A stretch of DNA of 17,223 bases from an uncultured Clostridia bacterium. Lineage in GTDB: Bacteria > Bacillota > Clostridia > TANB77 > CAG-508. The stretch is from the NCBI GenBank assembly GCA_944393455.1, contig CALYAH010000067.1:1-17223 (forward strand). The letters run 5' to 3'. A model generated the notes under the pieces. That model was not told the DNA's origin and did not search any database. It saw only the letters and a list, made by a program, of their open reading frames with translations. Numbering within the stretch: position 1 is the stretch's first letter; each line of letters opens with the position of its first letter. Shown in pieces: positions 1-8,696 of the stretch. The translations under genes and the position numbers were made by a program.

Positions 1-44
1 AATTATGTTAAAATTAGTAGAAGGCTTAAATAAGGAGTGATAAA

Positions 45-1703
45 ATGCCAATAACAAAAATAGAATTTTATGGAGAGTATCTATCAATAGAGGCTATTGG
101 AAAAAAAATAGGGGTATCAAAAAATACCGTTAAAAGATATTATGATAGAACTCATGATATTTATGAAACAGAGAAAATTTGTAAAGAAATATTAGAGAAA
201 AAAGAAAAAAATTTAATTGAATATAATGGAGAAAAACTAACAATAGGAGCCATTGCTAAAAAAGAAGGAGTTAAAGATCCTAAGACATTAAAAAGATATT
301 ACGAAAAAGAAAAAGATATTTATAAAGCAGTTGAAAAATATAAAAACTCTCAGATTGAATACTATGGAGAATATTTAACATTACATGCTATTGCTAAAAA
401 AGAAGGTATAAAAAGTTCTACATTGCAAAGATATTATGATAGAGTAAAAGATATTTATCAAGCAGTAAAAGAGTATAAAGAAATGGCAAAACAAAGAGAA
501 GATGCAAAAGTAGAATACAATGGAGAAATAAGAACAATTACGTCTATTGCAAAAGAATTGGAAAAAGTACCAAAAACATTAAGGGAATATTATAAGCAGA
601 CAGGAGATATTTATAAAGCGATAGAACTTTGTGAGCAAAAAGAAGAAGAAAGAGAGTTAGCAAAAGTTGAATATAATGGTGAAAGAAAGACAATAATAGA
701 TGTTGCGAAACAAGAAGAAATACCAACAACAACTTTATATAGAAATTATCATAAATATAAAGATATAAACAAGGCCGTATTTATATCTAAAATTTATGCA
801 AGAAAAGCTAAAACAGATAAACAAAAAGAAGAAAATACTAATAAAGAAAATACTAGAAAACATGATGAAGTAATTTATATGAGTGATGGCCAGACCTTAA
901 GAGAATATTGTATGAAAAACGAAATAAATTATAGAATTATATATGAAGAAATAAAAAGAAAAAAAAGAACGCCAGAAGAAGCAATAGAAGATTATCAAAA
1001 AAGAGGACAAAAATCTCCAACGCACTGGGTTTATGAAAAATATAATGTATTATTAAAACATATTCTTATTCAGCATCATATTGATAGTAATGCGGTACTA
1101 AGATATATGAAAGAAGAAAATGAGGATATAGAAGAAGCAGTAGAGAAATATATTATAAGGCACAATGCAAAAACAAATAAATTAAATTCAGATTGGATGG
1201 AAGAAATATATCATCTTTTAGAAGATAAAGAAGTACGAAAAGAGTATGAAACATACAAAAATACTTTTTATATTGATAATAGAGAAGAAGAATGTTTAAA
1301 AGAAACACAAAAACAAGTGAAGAGTTTTAGAAGAAATTTATTATTATTTGAAATTGCTGATATGATAGAAAGTAATAGTTTTTCAAGAGAGGAAGAAGCC
1401 AATATTTTAAGTTCTTACAAAATAACATCAGATGAAATAGATACTATCTTTTTAGATTTATATAGACAATATGATGGTAAAGTATTAATGGGAGGAAAAG
1501 AAGAAAAACTAGTAAGAAAGCAACAGCTAAATGATATAATCAAAAAATGGTATTATTTAGGCCAAAAAGATAGAGAAGATGTAATTAAAAATTATAATAT
1601 AACGGAAGAAGAATTGGAAAGTATACAAGATACTTCTAATAAGATTATAAGATATAAGAATATAGTAACAACTAGAAGAGAAGAAAAAACAATGGAAAAA
1701 TAA
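45..1703 (+). CDS. Tandem helix-turn-helix-repeat protein, function unknown
   Basis: The 552-residue product is highly charged (Lys/Glu rich) with no signal peptide or membrane segment. Its N-terminal half is a repeat array. Units begin near residues 6, 58, 104, 156 and 208 and follow the pattern [IV]-E-[YF]-x-G-E, then a short helix (AIAKKEG-like), then T-[LV]-x-R-x-Y, then D-I-Y-x-A. A more diverged unit starts near 276 (TLREYC, then PEEAIEDY), and a possible seventh lies near 325-375. The AIAKKxGI-xxxTLxRYY core looks like a helix-turn-helix, so DNA binding is inferred. The C-terminal ~175 residues are helical and unrecognised. The start is set by AAGGAG at 32-37, eight bases before the ATG. 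The gene ends just before a terminator. I recognise no named family; regulatory or phage-derived DNA-binding roles are both possible. Confidence 0.8.
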   Translation: MPITKIEFYGEYLSIEAIGKKIGVSKNTVKRYYDRTHDIYETEKICKEILEKKEKNLIEYNGEKLTIGAIAKKEGVKDPKTLKRYYEKEKDIYKAVEKYKNSQIEYYGEYLTLHAIAKKEGIKSSTLQRYYDRVKDIYQAVKEYKEMAKQREDAKVEYNGEIRTITSIAKELEKVPKTLREYYKQTGDIYKAIELCEQKEEERELAKVEYNGERKTIIDVAKQEEIPTTTLYRNYHKYKDINKAVFISKIYARKAKTDKQKEENTNKENTRKHDEVIYMSDGQTLREYCMKNEINYRIIYEEIKRKKRTPEEAIEDYQKRGQKSPTHWVYEKYNVLLKHILIQHHIDSNAVLRYMKEENEDIEEAVEKYIIRHNAKTNKLNSDWMEEIYHLLEDKEVRKEYETYKNTFYIDNREEECLKETQKQVKSFRRNLLLFEIADMIESNSFSREEEANILSSYKITSDEIDTIFLDLYRQYDGKVLMGGKEEKLVRKQQLNDIIKKWYYLGQKDREDVIKNYNITEEELESIQDTSNKIIRYKNIVTTRREEKTMEK

Positions 1704-1723
1704 AAAAGATTGTATAAAAAAAT

Positions 1724-1766
1724 AAAAAAAAGCACATACCAATAAAAAGAAAGGTATGTGTTTTTT
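1724..1766 (+). terminator. Intrinsic terminator after the HTH-repeat gene
   Basis: CACATACC (1733-1740) pairs with GGTATGTG (1753-1760) around a 12-base A-rich loop. It is flanked by an A run on the left and six T on the right (1761-1766). The stem can extend through A-U pairs, so it could also work from the opposite strand. Confidence 0.75.
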
Positions 1767-1955
1767 ATGAATAGAAAAATCAAAAAAGAAGATAAAGAGA
1801 AACAAGTTGAAACAGCAGTTTCAGAAGTAGGGGAAGATTCAACAAAATATGGTGAATTTATTTCATCTTATTTTGCATGGGTATCATTGCCAGAGCAAAA
1901 AGAAAAAGTAAATAAATTAGAAAATATGACAAAAAAGAAAGAAAAAGAGAGATAA
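1767..1955 (+). CDS. Small hypothetical protein (62 aa)
   Basis: An ATG directly after the T-run of the preceding terminator opens a 62-codon frame. The only ribosome binding site is GAAAGG at 1749-1754, 12 bases upstream and inside the terminator loop and 3' arm. The product is charged and lysine rich at both ends, with a more ordinary aromatic-containing middle (YGEFISSYFAWVSL). That makes it look more like a protein than a chance frame. An upstream GTG at 1758 would add three residues but lies within the hairpin stem. No family is recognised. Expression would need read-through of the terminator or a promoter I cannot see. It may be spurious. Confidence 0.4.
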   Translation: MNRKIKKEDKEKQVETAVSEVGEDSTKYGEFISSYFAWVSLPEQKEKVNKLENMTKKKEKER

Positions 1956-2007
1956 ACATAGAAAAAAGCAAATAAAACGAGAAAAGTATAAGAAAAGAAC
2001 TTTTAAA

Positions 2008-2024
2008 AGTCAGGAAAGGTCAAA
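2008..2024 (+). promoter_or_regulatory. Upstream CtsR operator (imperfect)
   Basis: Heptads AGTCAGG (2008-2014) and GGTCAAA (2018-2024) are separated by three bases, matching the CtsR box layout RGTCAAA-N3-RGTCAAA except for the last two bases of the first heptad. The site lies just upstream of the -35 box at 2033. Confidence 0.6.
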
Positions 2025-2032
2025 AATAAATC

Positions 2033-2060
2033 TTGAAAAATAATATAAAAGGAGTATAAT
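2033..2060 (+). promoter_or_regulatory. Sigma-A promoter of the ctsR operon
   Basis: The -35 is TTGAAA (2033-2038) and the -10 is a perfect TATAAT (2055-2060), with a 16-bp spacer. Transcription should start near 2067, inside or next to the downstream CtsR box, which fits repression by occlusion. Confidence 0.8.
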
Positions 2061-2069
2061 AATAACGTA

Positions 2070-2086
2070 GGTCAAAGAAAGTCAAA
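2070..2086 (+). promoter_or_regulatory. CtsR operator at the transcription start
   Basis: Perfect direct heptads GGTCAAA (2070-2076) and AGTCAAA (2080-2086) with a 3-bp spacer match the established CtsR consensus. A further overlapping GTCAA follows at 2087-2091. The box sits immediately downstream of the -10 element of the ctsR promoter. Confidence 0.9.
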
Positions 2087-2150
2087 GTCAACAAAAAACG
2101 AATAGAAGAATAGAAAACAATAAAAAATATCACAAAGGAGATGAAAGAAG

Positions 2151-2603
2151 ATGAGAATATCAGACGTAATAGAAGAATTTATAAAAGATTTGTTTGATGA
2201 AGAAAATGAAGCAATTGAAATTCAAAGAAACGAATTAGCAGAACATTTTAACTGTGTACCATCACAAATCAACTATGTAATAGCCACTAGATTTAAACCG
2301 TCACAAGGATATTATGTAGAAAGTCGAAGAGGTGGTGGAGGACATATTACTATAAGAAAAGTAAATAGTAGCAAAGAAGATTATATTATGCATATCATAA
2401 ATAATATAGGAAATGAGCTAACATCAAATGAAGTGGACGTGTTAATTAGTGATTTCTTATCCTATCATATAATCGGTAAGCAAGAAGCAAAACTTTTAAA
2501 GGTAGCAACAAATGATAATGTGCTTAGATTATCAAAAGATATAAAAGACCAAGTGCGTGCAAGGATTTTTAAAAATATGTTATTAAATATAGAGGAGGAA
2601 TGA
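2151..2603 (+). CDS. ctsR: Class III heat-shock repressor CtsR
   Basis: The 150-residue dimeric winged-helix repressor acts on clp and its own operon by binding tandem heptads. The N-terminal winged helix is clear: the HTH lies around residues 25-50 (ELAEHFNCVPSQINYVIATRF), followed by the wing with the tetraglycine loop GGGG at 61-64 after an Arg pair. In the family this loop acts as the thermosensor. The C-terminal half matches the dimerisation and McsB-responsive domain. AAAGGAG at 2134-2140 sets the ATG start. Two CtsR operators lie just upstream, so autoregulation is strongly supported. The stop is three bases from mcsA, within the SD region for mcsA (GGAGG 2593-2597), suggesting translational coupling. 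Length is normal for the family. Confidence 0.97.
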   Translation: MRISDVIEEFIKDLFDEENEAIEIQRNELAEHFNCVPSQINYVIATRFKPSQGYYVESRRGGGGHITIRKVNSSKEDYIMHIINNIGNELTSNEVDVLISDFLSYHIIGKQEAKLLKVATNDNVLRLSKDIKDQVRARIFKNMLLNIEEE

Positions 2604-2606
2604 AGT

Positions 2607-3161
2607 ATGTTATGTGATAATTGTGGAAAGAGAGAAGCAAATGTTAGATATTCTGAAAATATAAACGGAAGAAAAAAAGAATTAAATTTATGTGAGGAAT
2701 GTAGCCAAAAATTAGGAATTGGAAAAATGGATTTCAGTATGCCAATTGATTTTTCAAGTTTCTTAGAGGGATTTATGGAAGATTTTTCAACACCAGAATT
2801 AATGCCTATGTTTAATGAATTAAGAACACTAAGATGTAATAGTTGTGGATATACTTTTGACGATATAGCAAATAGTGGAAGACTAGGATGTAAAGATTGC
2901 TATGATGTATTTGAAGATAGATTAGATCCAATTATTAAAAAAATTCAAGGAGCAAATAGGCACGTAGGGAGAATTGGAAAAATAATTGACAGTAAAATAG
3001 ATAATAAAAATAATGCAAAAAGTGAAAAAGAAAGTCAAATGGAAAACAAAGAGATAACAAAAATAGAAAAGTTACAAGAAGAATTAAAAGAAGCAATAAA
3101 AGAAGAAAGATATGAAGATGCAGCAAAAATTAGAGATGAAATCAAGAAATTAGAAAAATAA
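2607..3161 (+). CDS. mcsA: McsA, zinc-finger UVR-domain activator of McsB
   Basis: The 184-residue adaptor and activator of the McsB arginine kinase also links to CtsR and ClpC control. Cysteine pairs are visible at 3/6 and 29/32, then 77/80 and 95/98, giving two four-cysteine zinc-binding modules as expected for the family. A C-terminal UVR-type helical hairpin (about 152-184, EELKEAIKEERYEDAAKIRD) follows a Lys/Asn-rich linker. It lies 3 bp after ctsR and 13 bp before mcsB, in the standard operon order. All family cysteines are present. Confidence 0.95.
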   Translation: MLCDNCGKREANVRYSENINGRKKELNLCEECSQKLGIGKMDFSMPIDFSSFLEGFMEDFSTPELMPMFNELRTLRCNSCGYTFDDIANSGRLGCKDCYDVFEDRLDPIIKKIQGANRHVGRIGKIIDSKIDNKNNAKSEKESQMENKEITKIEKLQEELKEAIKEERYEDAAKIRDEIKKLEK

Positions 3162-3174
3162 AGGAGTGTAAAAT

Positions 3175-4188
3175 ATGAATTGGTATTTACAAAGTAGTGA
3201 AGATTGTGATGTGGCAAAAAGTACAAGAATCCGATTGGCTAGGAACCTAAATGAATTTAAATTTAATTTAGAAAAAAAAGAAGATATAGAAAAACTTGAG
3301 AAAAAAGTAAAGGATAATCTATATAGTATTGGATATGGATTAAAATTTTTAAGACTAAGAGATATGGATGACATTACAAAAATGAGTTTAGTGGAAAAAA
3401 ATCTAATTAGTCCAGAATTTGCTTTAAAAAGAGGTGAAACAGGAAGTATTTTAATAAATGATGATGAGAATATTTGTATAATGGTAGGCGGTGAAAATCA
3501 TTTAGCAATACAAGTATTTAATTGTGGAATAGATTTAGAAAATACTTTGAATTTAGCAATTGAATTAGATGAAAAAATAGGAGATGTTTTAGGATATGCC
3601 ATAAGTAGAAAATATGGTTATTTAACTAGTTGCCCAAATGACGTAGGAACAGGATTAAAAGCTTCTGTTATGGTACACTTACCAGCACTTTCAAAAACAA
3701 AAAACACAAGAAAGATTTTAGAAGCAATTAGTAGTTTTGGAATGAATATCAGAGGAATTTATGTTGAAAATGCGAAAATACAAGATGATATGTATCAAAT
3801 ATCTAATAAGCAAACAATTGGCGTTACAGAAAAAGAAATTATACGAAATTTAAAAATAATTGTTCAAAAGATAGTAGAACAAGAAAGACAAGCTAGAAAA
3901 CTTTTAGCAAAAGATGAATTAGAATTAGAAGATATTATTTATAGAAGTTATGGAATTTTAACAAATTGTAGAAAAATATCTTATGAAGAATCAAGAACTT
4001 TATTATCAGATATTAAACTAGGAACAGATTTAGGGATTTTAAGAGAATTAAGTGATTTAAAAGTACAAAAATTATACTTATACACAAAACCAGCTAATTT
4101 ACAAAAATATTTAGGACAGCATTATGAGGCAATTGAAAGAGATATTAAAAGAGCAGATGTAATAAAACAAATTATAAATGAAAAATAA
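3175..4188 (+). CDS. mcsB: Protein-arginine kinase McsB (active site atypical)
   Basis: The 337-residue guanidino-kinase homologue phosphorylates arginines on CtsR and on ClpC substrates in Bacillota. Conserved parts seen: STRIRLARN (16-24), SCPNDVGTGLKASVM (152-166), RGIY (193-196), QISN (208-211), ELEDIIYRSYGIL (250-262), and the C-terminal RDIKRA (322-327), which matches the RDxxRA phosphoarginine-sensing motif. Compared with Bacillus subtilis McsB as I recall it, the loop NEEDHIRIQ is GGENHLAIQ here (105-113), GTGLRAS is GTGLKAS, and YGEGSEA is YVENAKI. The expected catalytic Glu (107) remains, but ATP-phosphate-binding arginines are changed. AAGGAG at 3161-3166 sets the start, overlapping the mcsA stop. 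Identity is certain from sequence and context; full kinase activity is not. Confidence 0.93.
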   Translation: MNWYLQSSEDCDVAKSTRIRLARNLNEFKFNLEKKEDIEKLEKKVKDNLYSIGYGLKFLRLRDMDDITKMSLVEKNLISPEFALKRGETGSILINDDENICIMVGGENHLAIQVFNCGIDLENTLNLAIELDEKIGDVLGYAISRKYGYLTSCPNDVGTGLKASVMVHLPALSKTKNTRKILEAISSFGMNIRGIYVENAKIQDDMYQISNKQTIGVTEKEIIRNLKIIVQKIVEQERQARKLLAKDELELEDIIYRSYGILTNCRKISYEESRTLLSDIKLGTDLGILRELSDLKVQKLYLYTKPANLQKYLGQHYEAIERDIKRADVIKQIINEK

Positions 4189-4192
4189 TGTC

Positions 4193-4221
4193 ATGTCTAT
4201 TTGGGAAATACCAAAGGACAT
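4193..4221 (+). other. Hairpin between mcsB and clpC
   Basis: ATGTCTATTTGG (4193-4204) can pair with CCAAAGGACAT (4211-4221) around the loop GAAATA, giving about ten pairs with a small internal bulge. No T-run follows, so it is not a classic terminator. It lies in the 56-nt gap just before the clpC ribosome binding site (4231-4236). It could affect mRNA processing or stability, or ClpC translation; this is inference. Confidence 0.45.
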
Positions 4222-4244
4222 ATTAATAGAAAGGAGTGAGTTTT

Positions 4245-6698
4245 ATGATATACAAATTTACAAATAGAGCTAAAAAGGCAATAGAGATGGCAAATGAATT
4301 AGCAATCGAATTAGGACATAGTTATATTGGAACTGAACATATCTTATATGGTTTGGCAAAAGAAGGAAGCGGAGTTGCTTCAAAAGTACTAGACAATCAA
4401 GGTGTGGAACCTGATAGAGTTATTGACAAAATAGTAGAATTGGTCGGACATGAAGCACCAATAGAAGGAACATTGGGATTTACACCAAGAACAAAAAGAG
4501 TTATCGAGAATGCTTTTATAGAAGCAAGAAAACTTGGATATAACTATATTGGAACAGAACATCTTTTAATTGGAATTTTAAGAGAGGGAGACAGTATAGC
4601 TGCAAGAATTTTAATGGAATTAGATACTAATATTCCAAAACTTTATAATGAAATAGTAAGAGTTATTAATGAAGGAGAAGAATTAAATACAGAAGAAAGA
4701 GGAGGAAAACAAGAAAAAAGAAGAGGAGGAAGTTATAACTCTACACCAACTTTAAATCAATTTGGAGAAGATTTAACTAAAAAAGCAGAGGAAGGAAAAT
4801 TAGATCCAATTATAGGAAGAAAAGAAGAAATTGAAAGGGTTATCCAAATTTTATCAAGAAGAACTAAAAATAATCCATGCTTAATTGGTGAACCAGGTGT
4901 AGGTAAAACAGCAGCGGTAGAAGGATTAGCACAAAAAATTGTAGCTGGTGATGTGCCAGAAATATTAAAAAATAAAAGAGTAGTAACTATAGATATTTCT
5001 GGTATGGTTGCAGGAAGTAAATATAGAGGAGATTTTGAGGAAAGAATCAAAAAAGCTTTGGAAGAAGTAAAAAAAGCAGGTGACATCATTTTATTCATTG
5101 ACGAAATTCATACTATTGTAGGAGCTGGAGCAGCAGAAGGAGCAATTGATGCAGCAAACATCTTAAAACCATTATTAGCAAGAGGAGAAATACAACTAAT
5201 TGGTGCAACAACATTAAATGAATATAGAAAATATATTGAAAAAGATGCGGCTTTAGAAAGAAGATTTAGCCCAGTTACAGTAAATGAACCTAATGAAAAA
5301 GATACGATAAAAATATTAAAAGGAATTAGGGATAAATATGAAGCGCATCATGGAGTTAAAATAACAGACGAAGCAATTGAAGCAGCTGTAAAAATGTCAA
5401 TACGATATATTAATGACAGATTTTTGCCAGATAAAGCAATTGATTTAATAGATGAAGCAGCATCACGTGCAAAATTAAAAACTTATACTGAACCAGAAAA
5501 CTTGAAAAAACTAGAAGAAGAAATAGAAGAAGTAGGAAAGGATAAAGAAGAAGCTGTTAGATTACAAAACTTTGAAAAGGCAGCAAAATTAAGAGATAAA
5601 CAAAAAGAATTAAAAGGAAAATACGAAAAAGAACAGAAAAAATGGAAAAATAAAAAAACAAAAGCAATTACCAATATAACAGAAGAAAATATTGCAGAGG
5701 TAATAGCAAATTGGACAGGAATACCAGCTAAAAAAATAACAGAAGATGAAAATGCAAGATTAAAAAATTTAGAGAAGAATTTACATGAAAGAGTAATTGG
5801 GCAAGATGAAGCAGTAGAAGCAGTGGCAAAAGCAATTAGAAGAGGAAGAGTTGGATTAAAAGACCCAAAAAGACCAATAGGTTCATTCTTATTCTTAGGA
5901 CCAACAGGTGTGGGAAAAACAGAATTGTCAAAAGCATTAGCAGAAGCATTATTTGGTGATGAAAATTCTATGATAAGAATTGATATGTCAGAATATATGG
6001 AACCACACTCAGTATCAAAATTAATCGGTTCTCCTCCAGGATATGTAGGATTTGATGAAGGAGGTCAACTAACAGAAAAAATAAGAAGAAAACCATATTC
6101 AGTAATTCTTTTCGACGAGATAGAAAAAGCACATCCAGATGTTATGAACATGCTATTACAAATATTAGAAGATGGTAGATTAACAGATAGTCAAGGAAGA
6201 ACAGTTAACTTTAAAAATACGGTAATTATCATGACATCTAATATAGGAGCAAGATTGATAACAGACAAAAAAATGTTAGGATTTAGTAAAAATTCGGAGG
6301 AAGAAGAAGCTAATAAAAAAGAATATGAAGACACAAAAAAAGAAGTAATGGAAGCATTAAAAAAAGAGCTAAGACCAGAATTTATAAACCGTATAGATGA
6401 AATAATTGTATTCCATAAATTAACTAATAATGAAATTGGTAAAATTATAGACCTTATGCTAGAAGAAGTAACAAAAAGACTAGAAAACCAAAAAATCAAA
6501 ATTGAATTAGAACCAGAAGTAAAAGAATTAATAGCAAGTAAAGGAATAGACAAAAACTTTGGCGCAAGACCACTTAGAAGAACTATCCAGAATGTTCTAG
6601 AAGACAAACTAGCAGAAGAAATATTAGATGGAAATCTAAAGAAAAACAAACTAGCTAAAATAGGAGTAGAAGATGAAAAAGTGGTAGTGAGACAATAG
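4245..6698 (+). CDS. clpC: AAA+ unfoldase ClpC
   Basis: This is the Hsp100 unfoldase that feeds ClpP and acts with McsB and McsA in heat-shock proteolysis. The 817 residues hold, in order: a double Clp-N repeat (about 1-145), D1 with Walker A GEPGVGKT (215-222) and Walker B LFIDE (283-287), a middle domain with a UVR-like helix (about 430-460), and D2 with Walker A GPTGVGKT (552-559) and LFDE (622-625). A ClpP-docking loop (MLGFS) follows near 677-681, then a C-terminal D2-small domain. I chose ATG 4245 over the in-frame GTG 4236 because AAGGAG (4231-4236) lies eight bases before it and overlaps the GTG. Last gene of the CtsR operon, followed directly by a terminator. Nothing in it looks damaged. 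Confidence 0.97.
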   Translation: MIYKFTNRAKKAIEMANELAIELGHSYIGTEHILYGLAKEGSGVASKVLDNQGVEPDRVIDKIVELVGHEAPIEGTLGFTPRTKRVIENAFIEARKLGYNYIGTEHLLIGILREGDSIAARILMELDTNIPKLYNEIVRVINEGEELNTEERGGKQEKRRGGSYNSTPTLNQFGEDLTKKAEEGKLDPIIGRKEEIERVIQILSRRTKNNPCLIGEPGVGKTAAVEGLAQKIVAGDVPEILKNKRVVTIDISGMVAGSKYRGDFEERIKKALEEVKKAGDIILFIDEIHTIVGAGAAEGAIDAANILKPLLARGEIQLIGATTLNEYRKYIEKDAALERRFSPVTVNEPNEKDTIKILKGIRDKYEAHHGVKITDEAIEAAVKMSIRYINDRFLPDKAIDLIDEAASRAKLKTYTEPENLKKLEEEIEEVGKDKEEAVRLQNFEKAAKLRDKQKELKGKYEKEQKKWKNKKTKAITNITEENIAEVIANWTGIPAKKITEDENARLKNLEKNLHERVIGQDEAVEAVAKAIRRGRVGLKDPKRPIGSFLFLGPTGVGKTELSKALAEALFGDENSMIRIDMSEYMEPHSVSKLIGSPPGYVGFDEGGQLTEKIRRKPYSVILFDEIEKAHPDVMNMLLQILEDGRLTDSQGRTVNFKNTVIIMTSNIGARLITDKKMLGFSKNSEEEEANKKEYEDTKKEVMEALKKELRPEFINRIDEIIVFHKLTNNEIGKIIDLMLEEVTKRLENQKIKIELEPEVKELIASKGIDKNFGARPLRRTIQNVLEDKLAEEILDGNLKKNKLAKIGVEDEKVVVRQ

Positions 6699-6726
6699 GG
6701 ACAGAGCAAATCTGTCTCATTTTTTT
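6698..6726 (+). terminator. Intrinsic terminator of the ctsR-clpC operon
   Basis: GGGACAGA (6698-6705) pairs with TCTGTCTC (6711-6718), with one G-U pair and loop GCAAA, followed by A and seven T. It starts at the last base of the clpC stop codon. Confidence 0.88.
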
Positions 6727-6756
6727 GTCGAATTTTGTGATAAAGAAATAGCATGG

Positions 6757-6785
6757 TTTACAAAATACCGAAAAAATGATATTAT
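6757..6785 (+). promoter_or_regulatory. Putative promoter of dxs-ylmH
   Basis: TTTACA (6757-6762) and TATTAT (6780-6785) are separated by 17 bp, about 27 bases upstream of the dxs start and downstream of the clpC terminator. Confidence 0.55.
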
Positions 6786-6811
6786 ACATATAAAACAAAA
6801 TAGGTGATAGT

Positions 6812-8696
6812 ATGATAGAAAAAATAAATTCAGCTGAAGATGTAAAAAAATTGAATATAGAAGAACAAAAAAAATTAGCAGAAGAAATGAGAAAATATAT
6901 ATTAGAAGTAGTGTCTGAAAACGGAGGACATCTTGCCTCTAATCTAGGTGTGGTTGAGCTAACAATAGCAATACATACAGTTTTTAATCTACCAGAAGAT
7001 AAAATTGTATGGGATGTTGGACATCAAACGTATGGACATAAAATCATAACAGGAAGAAGAGAACAATTAAAAACGCTAAGAAAACTAAATGGAATAGCAG
7101 GATTTCCTAAAACAAATGAATCTAAGACTGATTGTTTCAATACAGGACATAGTAGTACTTCTATTTCAGCAGCATTAGGAATGGCAAGAGCAAGGGATTT
7201 AAAAGGAGAAAAAAATAATGTAGTAGCAGTAATCCGGAGATGGAGCCTTGACAGGAGGAATGGCATTAGAAGCGTTAAATGATGCAGGATGGAGCCAAAC
7301 AAGATTAACAGTTATATTAAATGACAATGAAATGAGTATTTCGAAAAACATTGGTGGAATCAATATGCTTCTTAGTAAACTAAGAACTAAAAGAACTTAT
7401 ACAAAATCCAATGTTTCAATGAAAAATATTATTAATAAAATACCAGTAGTAGGAAAACCATTTGTTAAAATTGTACAAAGAATAAAAAGAAGTATAAAGC
7501 ATTTGATTATTCCAAAAATTTTCTTTGAAGATATTTTATTTCTTTATTTATGACCTGTTGATGGACATAATATTGAAGAGTTAGAAAGAATGCTAAATAT
7601 TAGTAAACAGTTAGAAGGCCCAGTATTAATCCATGTTTTAACCAAAAAAGGAAAAGGATATAAAATAGCAGAAGAAAATCCAGACCGATTTCATGCAACA
7701 GCACCTTTTAACATAGAAACAGGAAAGGCAAAAGTAGCAAAGAAGCCTGACTATTCTAAAGTTTTTGGAGATAAATTAATAGAATTAGCAAAGAAGAATG
7801 ATAAGATTGTAGCTATTACAGCATCTATGAAAGATGGAACAGGACTTAAAGAATTTCAACAGGAATTCCCGGATAGATTTTTTGATATTGGAATTGCAGA
7901 ACAACATGCATTAGGATTAGCAGCTGGAATGGCAAAAGTTGGAACAATACCAGTTGTCCCAATTTATTCATCATTTTACCAAAGAGCATATGATCAAGTA
8001 ATACATGATATAGCAATTCAAAATTTACCGGTTATAATGTGCGTAGATAGGGCTGGTATTGTAGGAGCAGATGGTGAAACGCACCAAGGAACATTGGATA
8101 TGGCATTTTTTAGATTGGTACCGAATTTAACAATTATGGCACCAAAAGATTTTAAAGAATTAGAAGACATGTTAGAAATGGCAGTAAACCTAGGAAAACC
8201 AGTAGTGATTCGATATCCAAGAGGTGGAGAGCCAAATGAAAAATTTGAAAAACATGAAAGTATAAAATATGGAAAAGCAGAAATCTTAGAATCAGGAGAA
8301 GACATATCAATAATAGCAATAGGAAAAACAGTTGAAAGAGCAAAAAAAGTAGCAGATATGTTAAAAAAAGAAGATATATATGCAGAAGTTATTAATAGTA
8401 GATTTTTAAAACCTCTTGACAACGAAACTTTATTAAAATCTATTAAAAAGACAAAAAGAGTTATTACGATAGAAGATGGAACTATTATTAATGGTTTAGC
8501 AACAGCAATAAAAGAACTAATAATTGATAATAAATTACAAAATATTAATGTGCAATCTTATGGTTATCCAGACGAATTTATTAAACATGGAACAGTAGAT
8601 GAATTAGAAAAGATATATCACCAAGATGCTAAATACATTTTTAAACAAATTGATATTAAGCAAATAAAAGCAATGAAAGGAAATAAAAATGAATAA
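6812..8696 (+). pseudogene. dxs: 1-deoxy-D-xylulose-5-phosphate synthase, interrupted by a frameshift and a TGA
   Basis: DXS condenses pyruvate and glyceraldehyde 3-phosphate using thiamine diphosphate, the first step of the MEP isoprenoid pathway. The full span would encode about 627 residues, normal length. N-terminal motifs are intact: [16 protein letters not shown] (35-50), [19 protein letters not shown] (110-117). An extra C at 7234/7235 then shifts the frame inside [10 protein letters not shown], and reading resumes in frame with LNDNEMSIS (the GDG...NDN cofactor motif). The in-frame TGA at 7551-7553 replaces the glycine of the GPVDGH motif. The glycine of LGF, five codons upstream, is Leu (TTA, 7536-7538). 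The rest is well conserved, including IAEQHALG and the transketolase C-terminal part. The stop overlaps ylmH by 8 bp. It is either a recent pseudogene, a consensus error, or a recoded gene. A start at ATG 6812 follows AGGTGAT. Confidence 0.9.

Noticed and set aside
1..40. End of an upstream gene before the HTH-repeat gene
   Set aside because: Two frames read through to a stop (TAA at 31-33 and TGA at 38-40) and either could be a C-terminus. Ten to twelve codons are too few to choose or identify.
4236..4244. GTG at 4236 as the clpC start
   Set aside because: It overlaps the ribosome binding site. ATG 4245 has correct spacing and matches the family N-terminus ([12 protein letters not shown]).
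6191..6754. 187-residue minus-strand frame under clpC, and 223-residue frame under rsgA (16005-16676)
   Set aside because: Both are antisense shadows of strongly conserved genes. Their Ser/Phe/Leu-rich composition follows from complementing Lys/Glu-rich coding.
7551..7553. TGA read as glycine (alternative genetic code)
   Set aside because: ctsR ends naturally at TGA (2601-2603), and no other conserved gene here has an internal TGA, so TGA appears to be an ordinary stop.
7551..7553. TGA as selenocysteine in dxs
   Set aside because: The position is a conserved glycine, not a cysteine, and I see no convincing SECIS-like hairpin directly after it.
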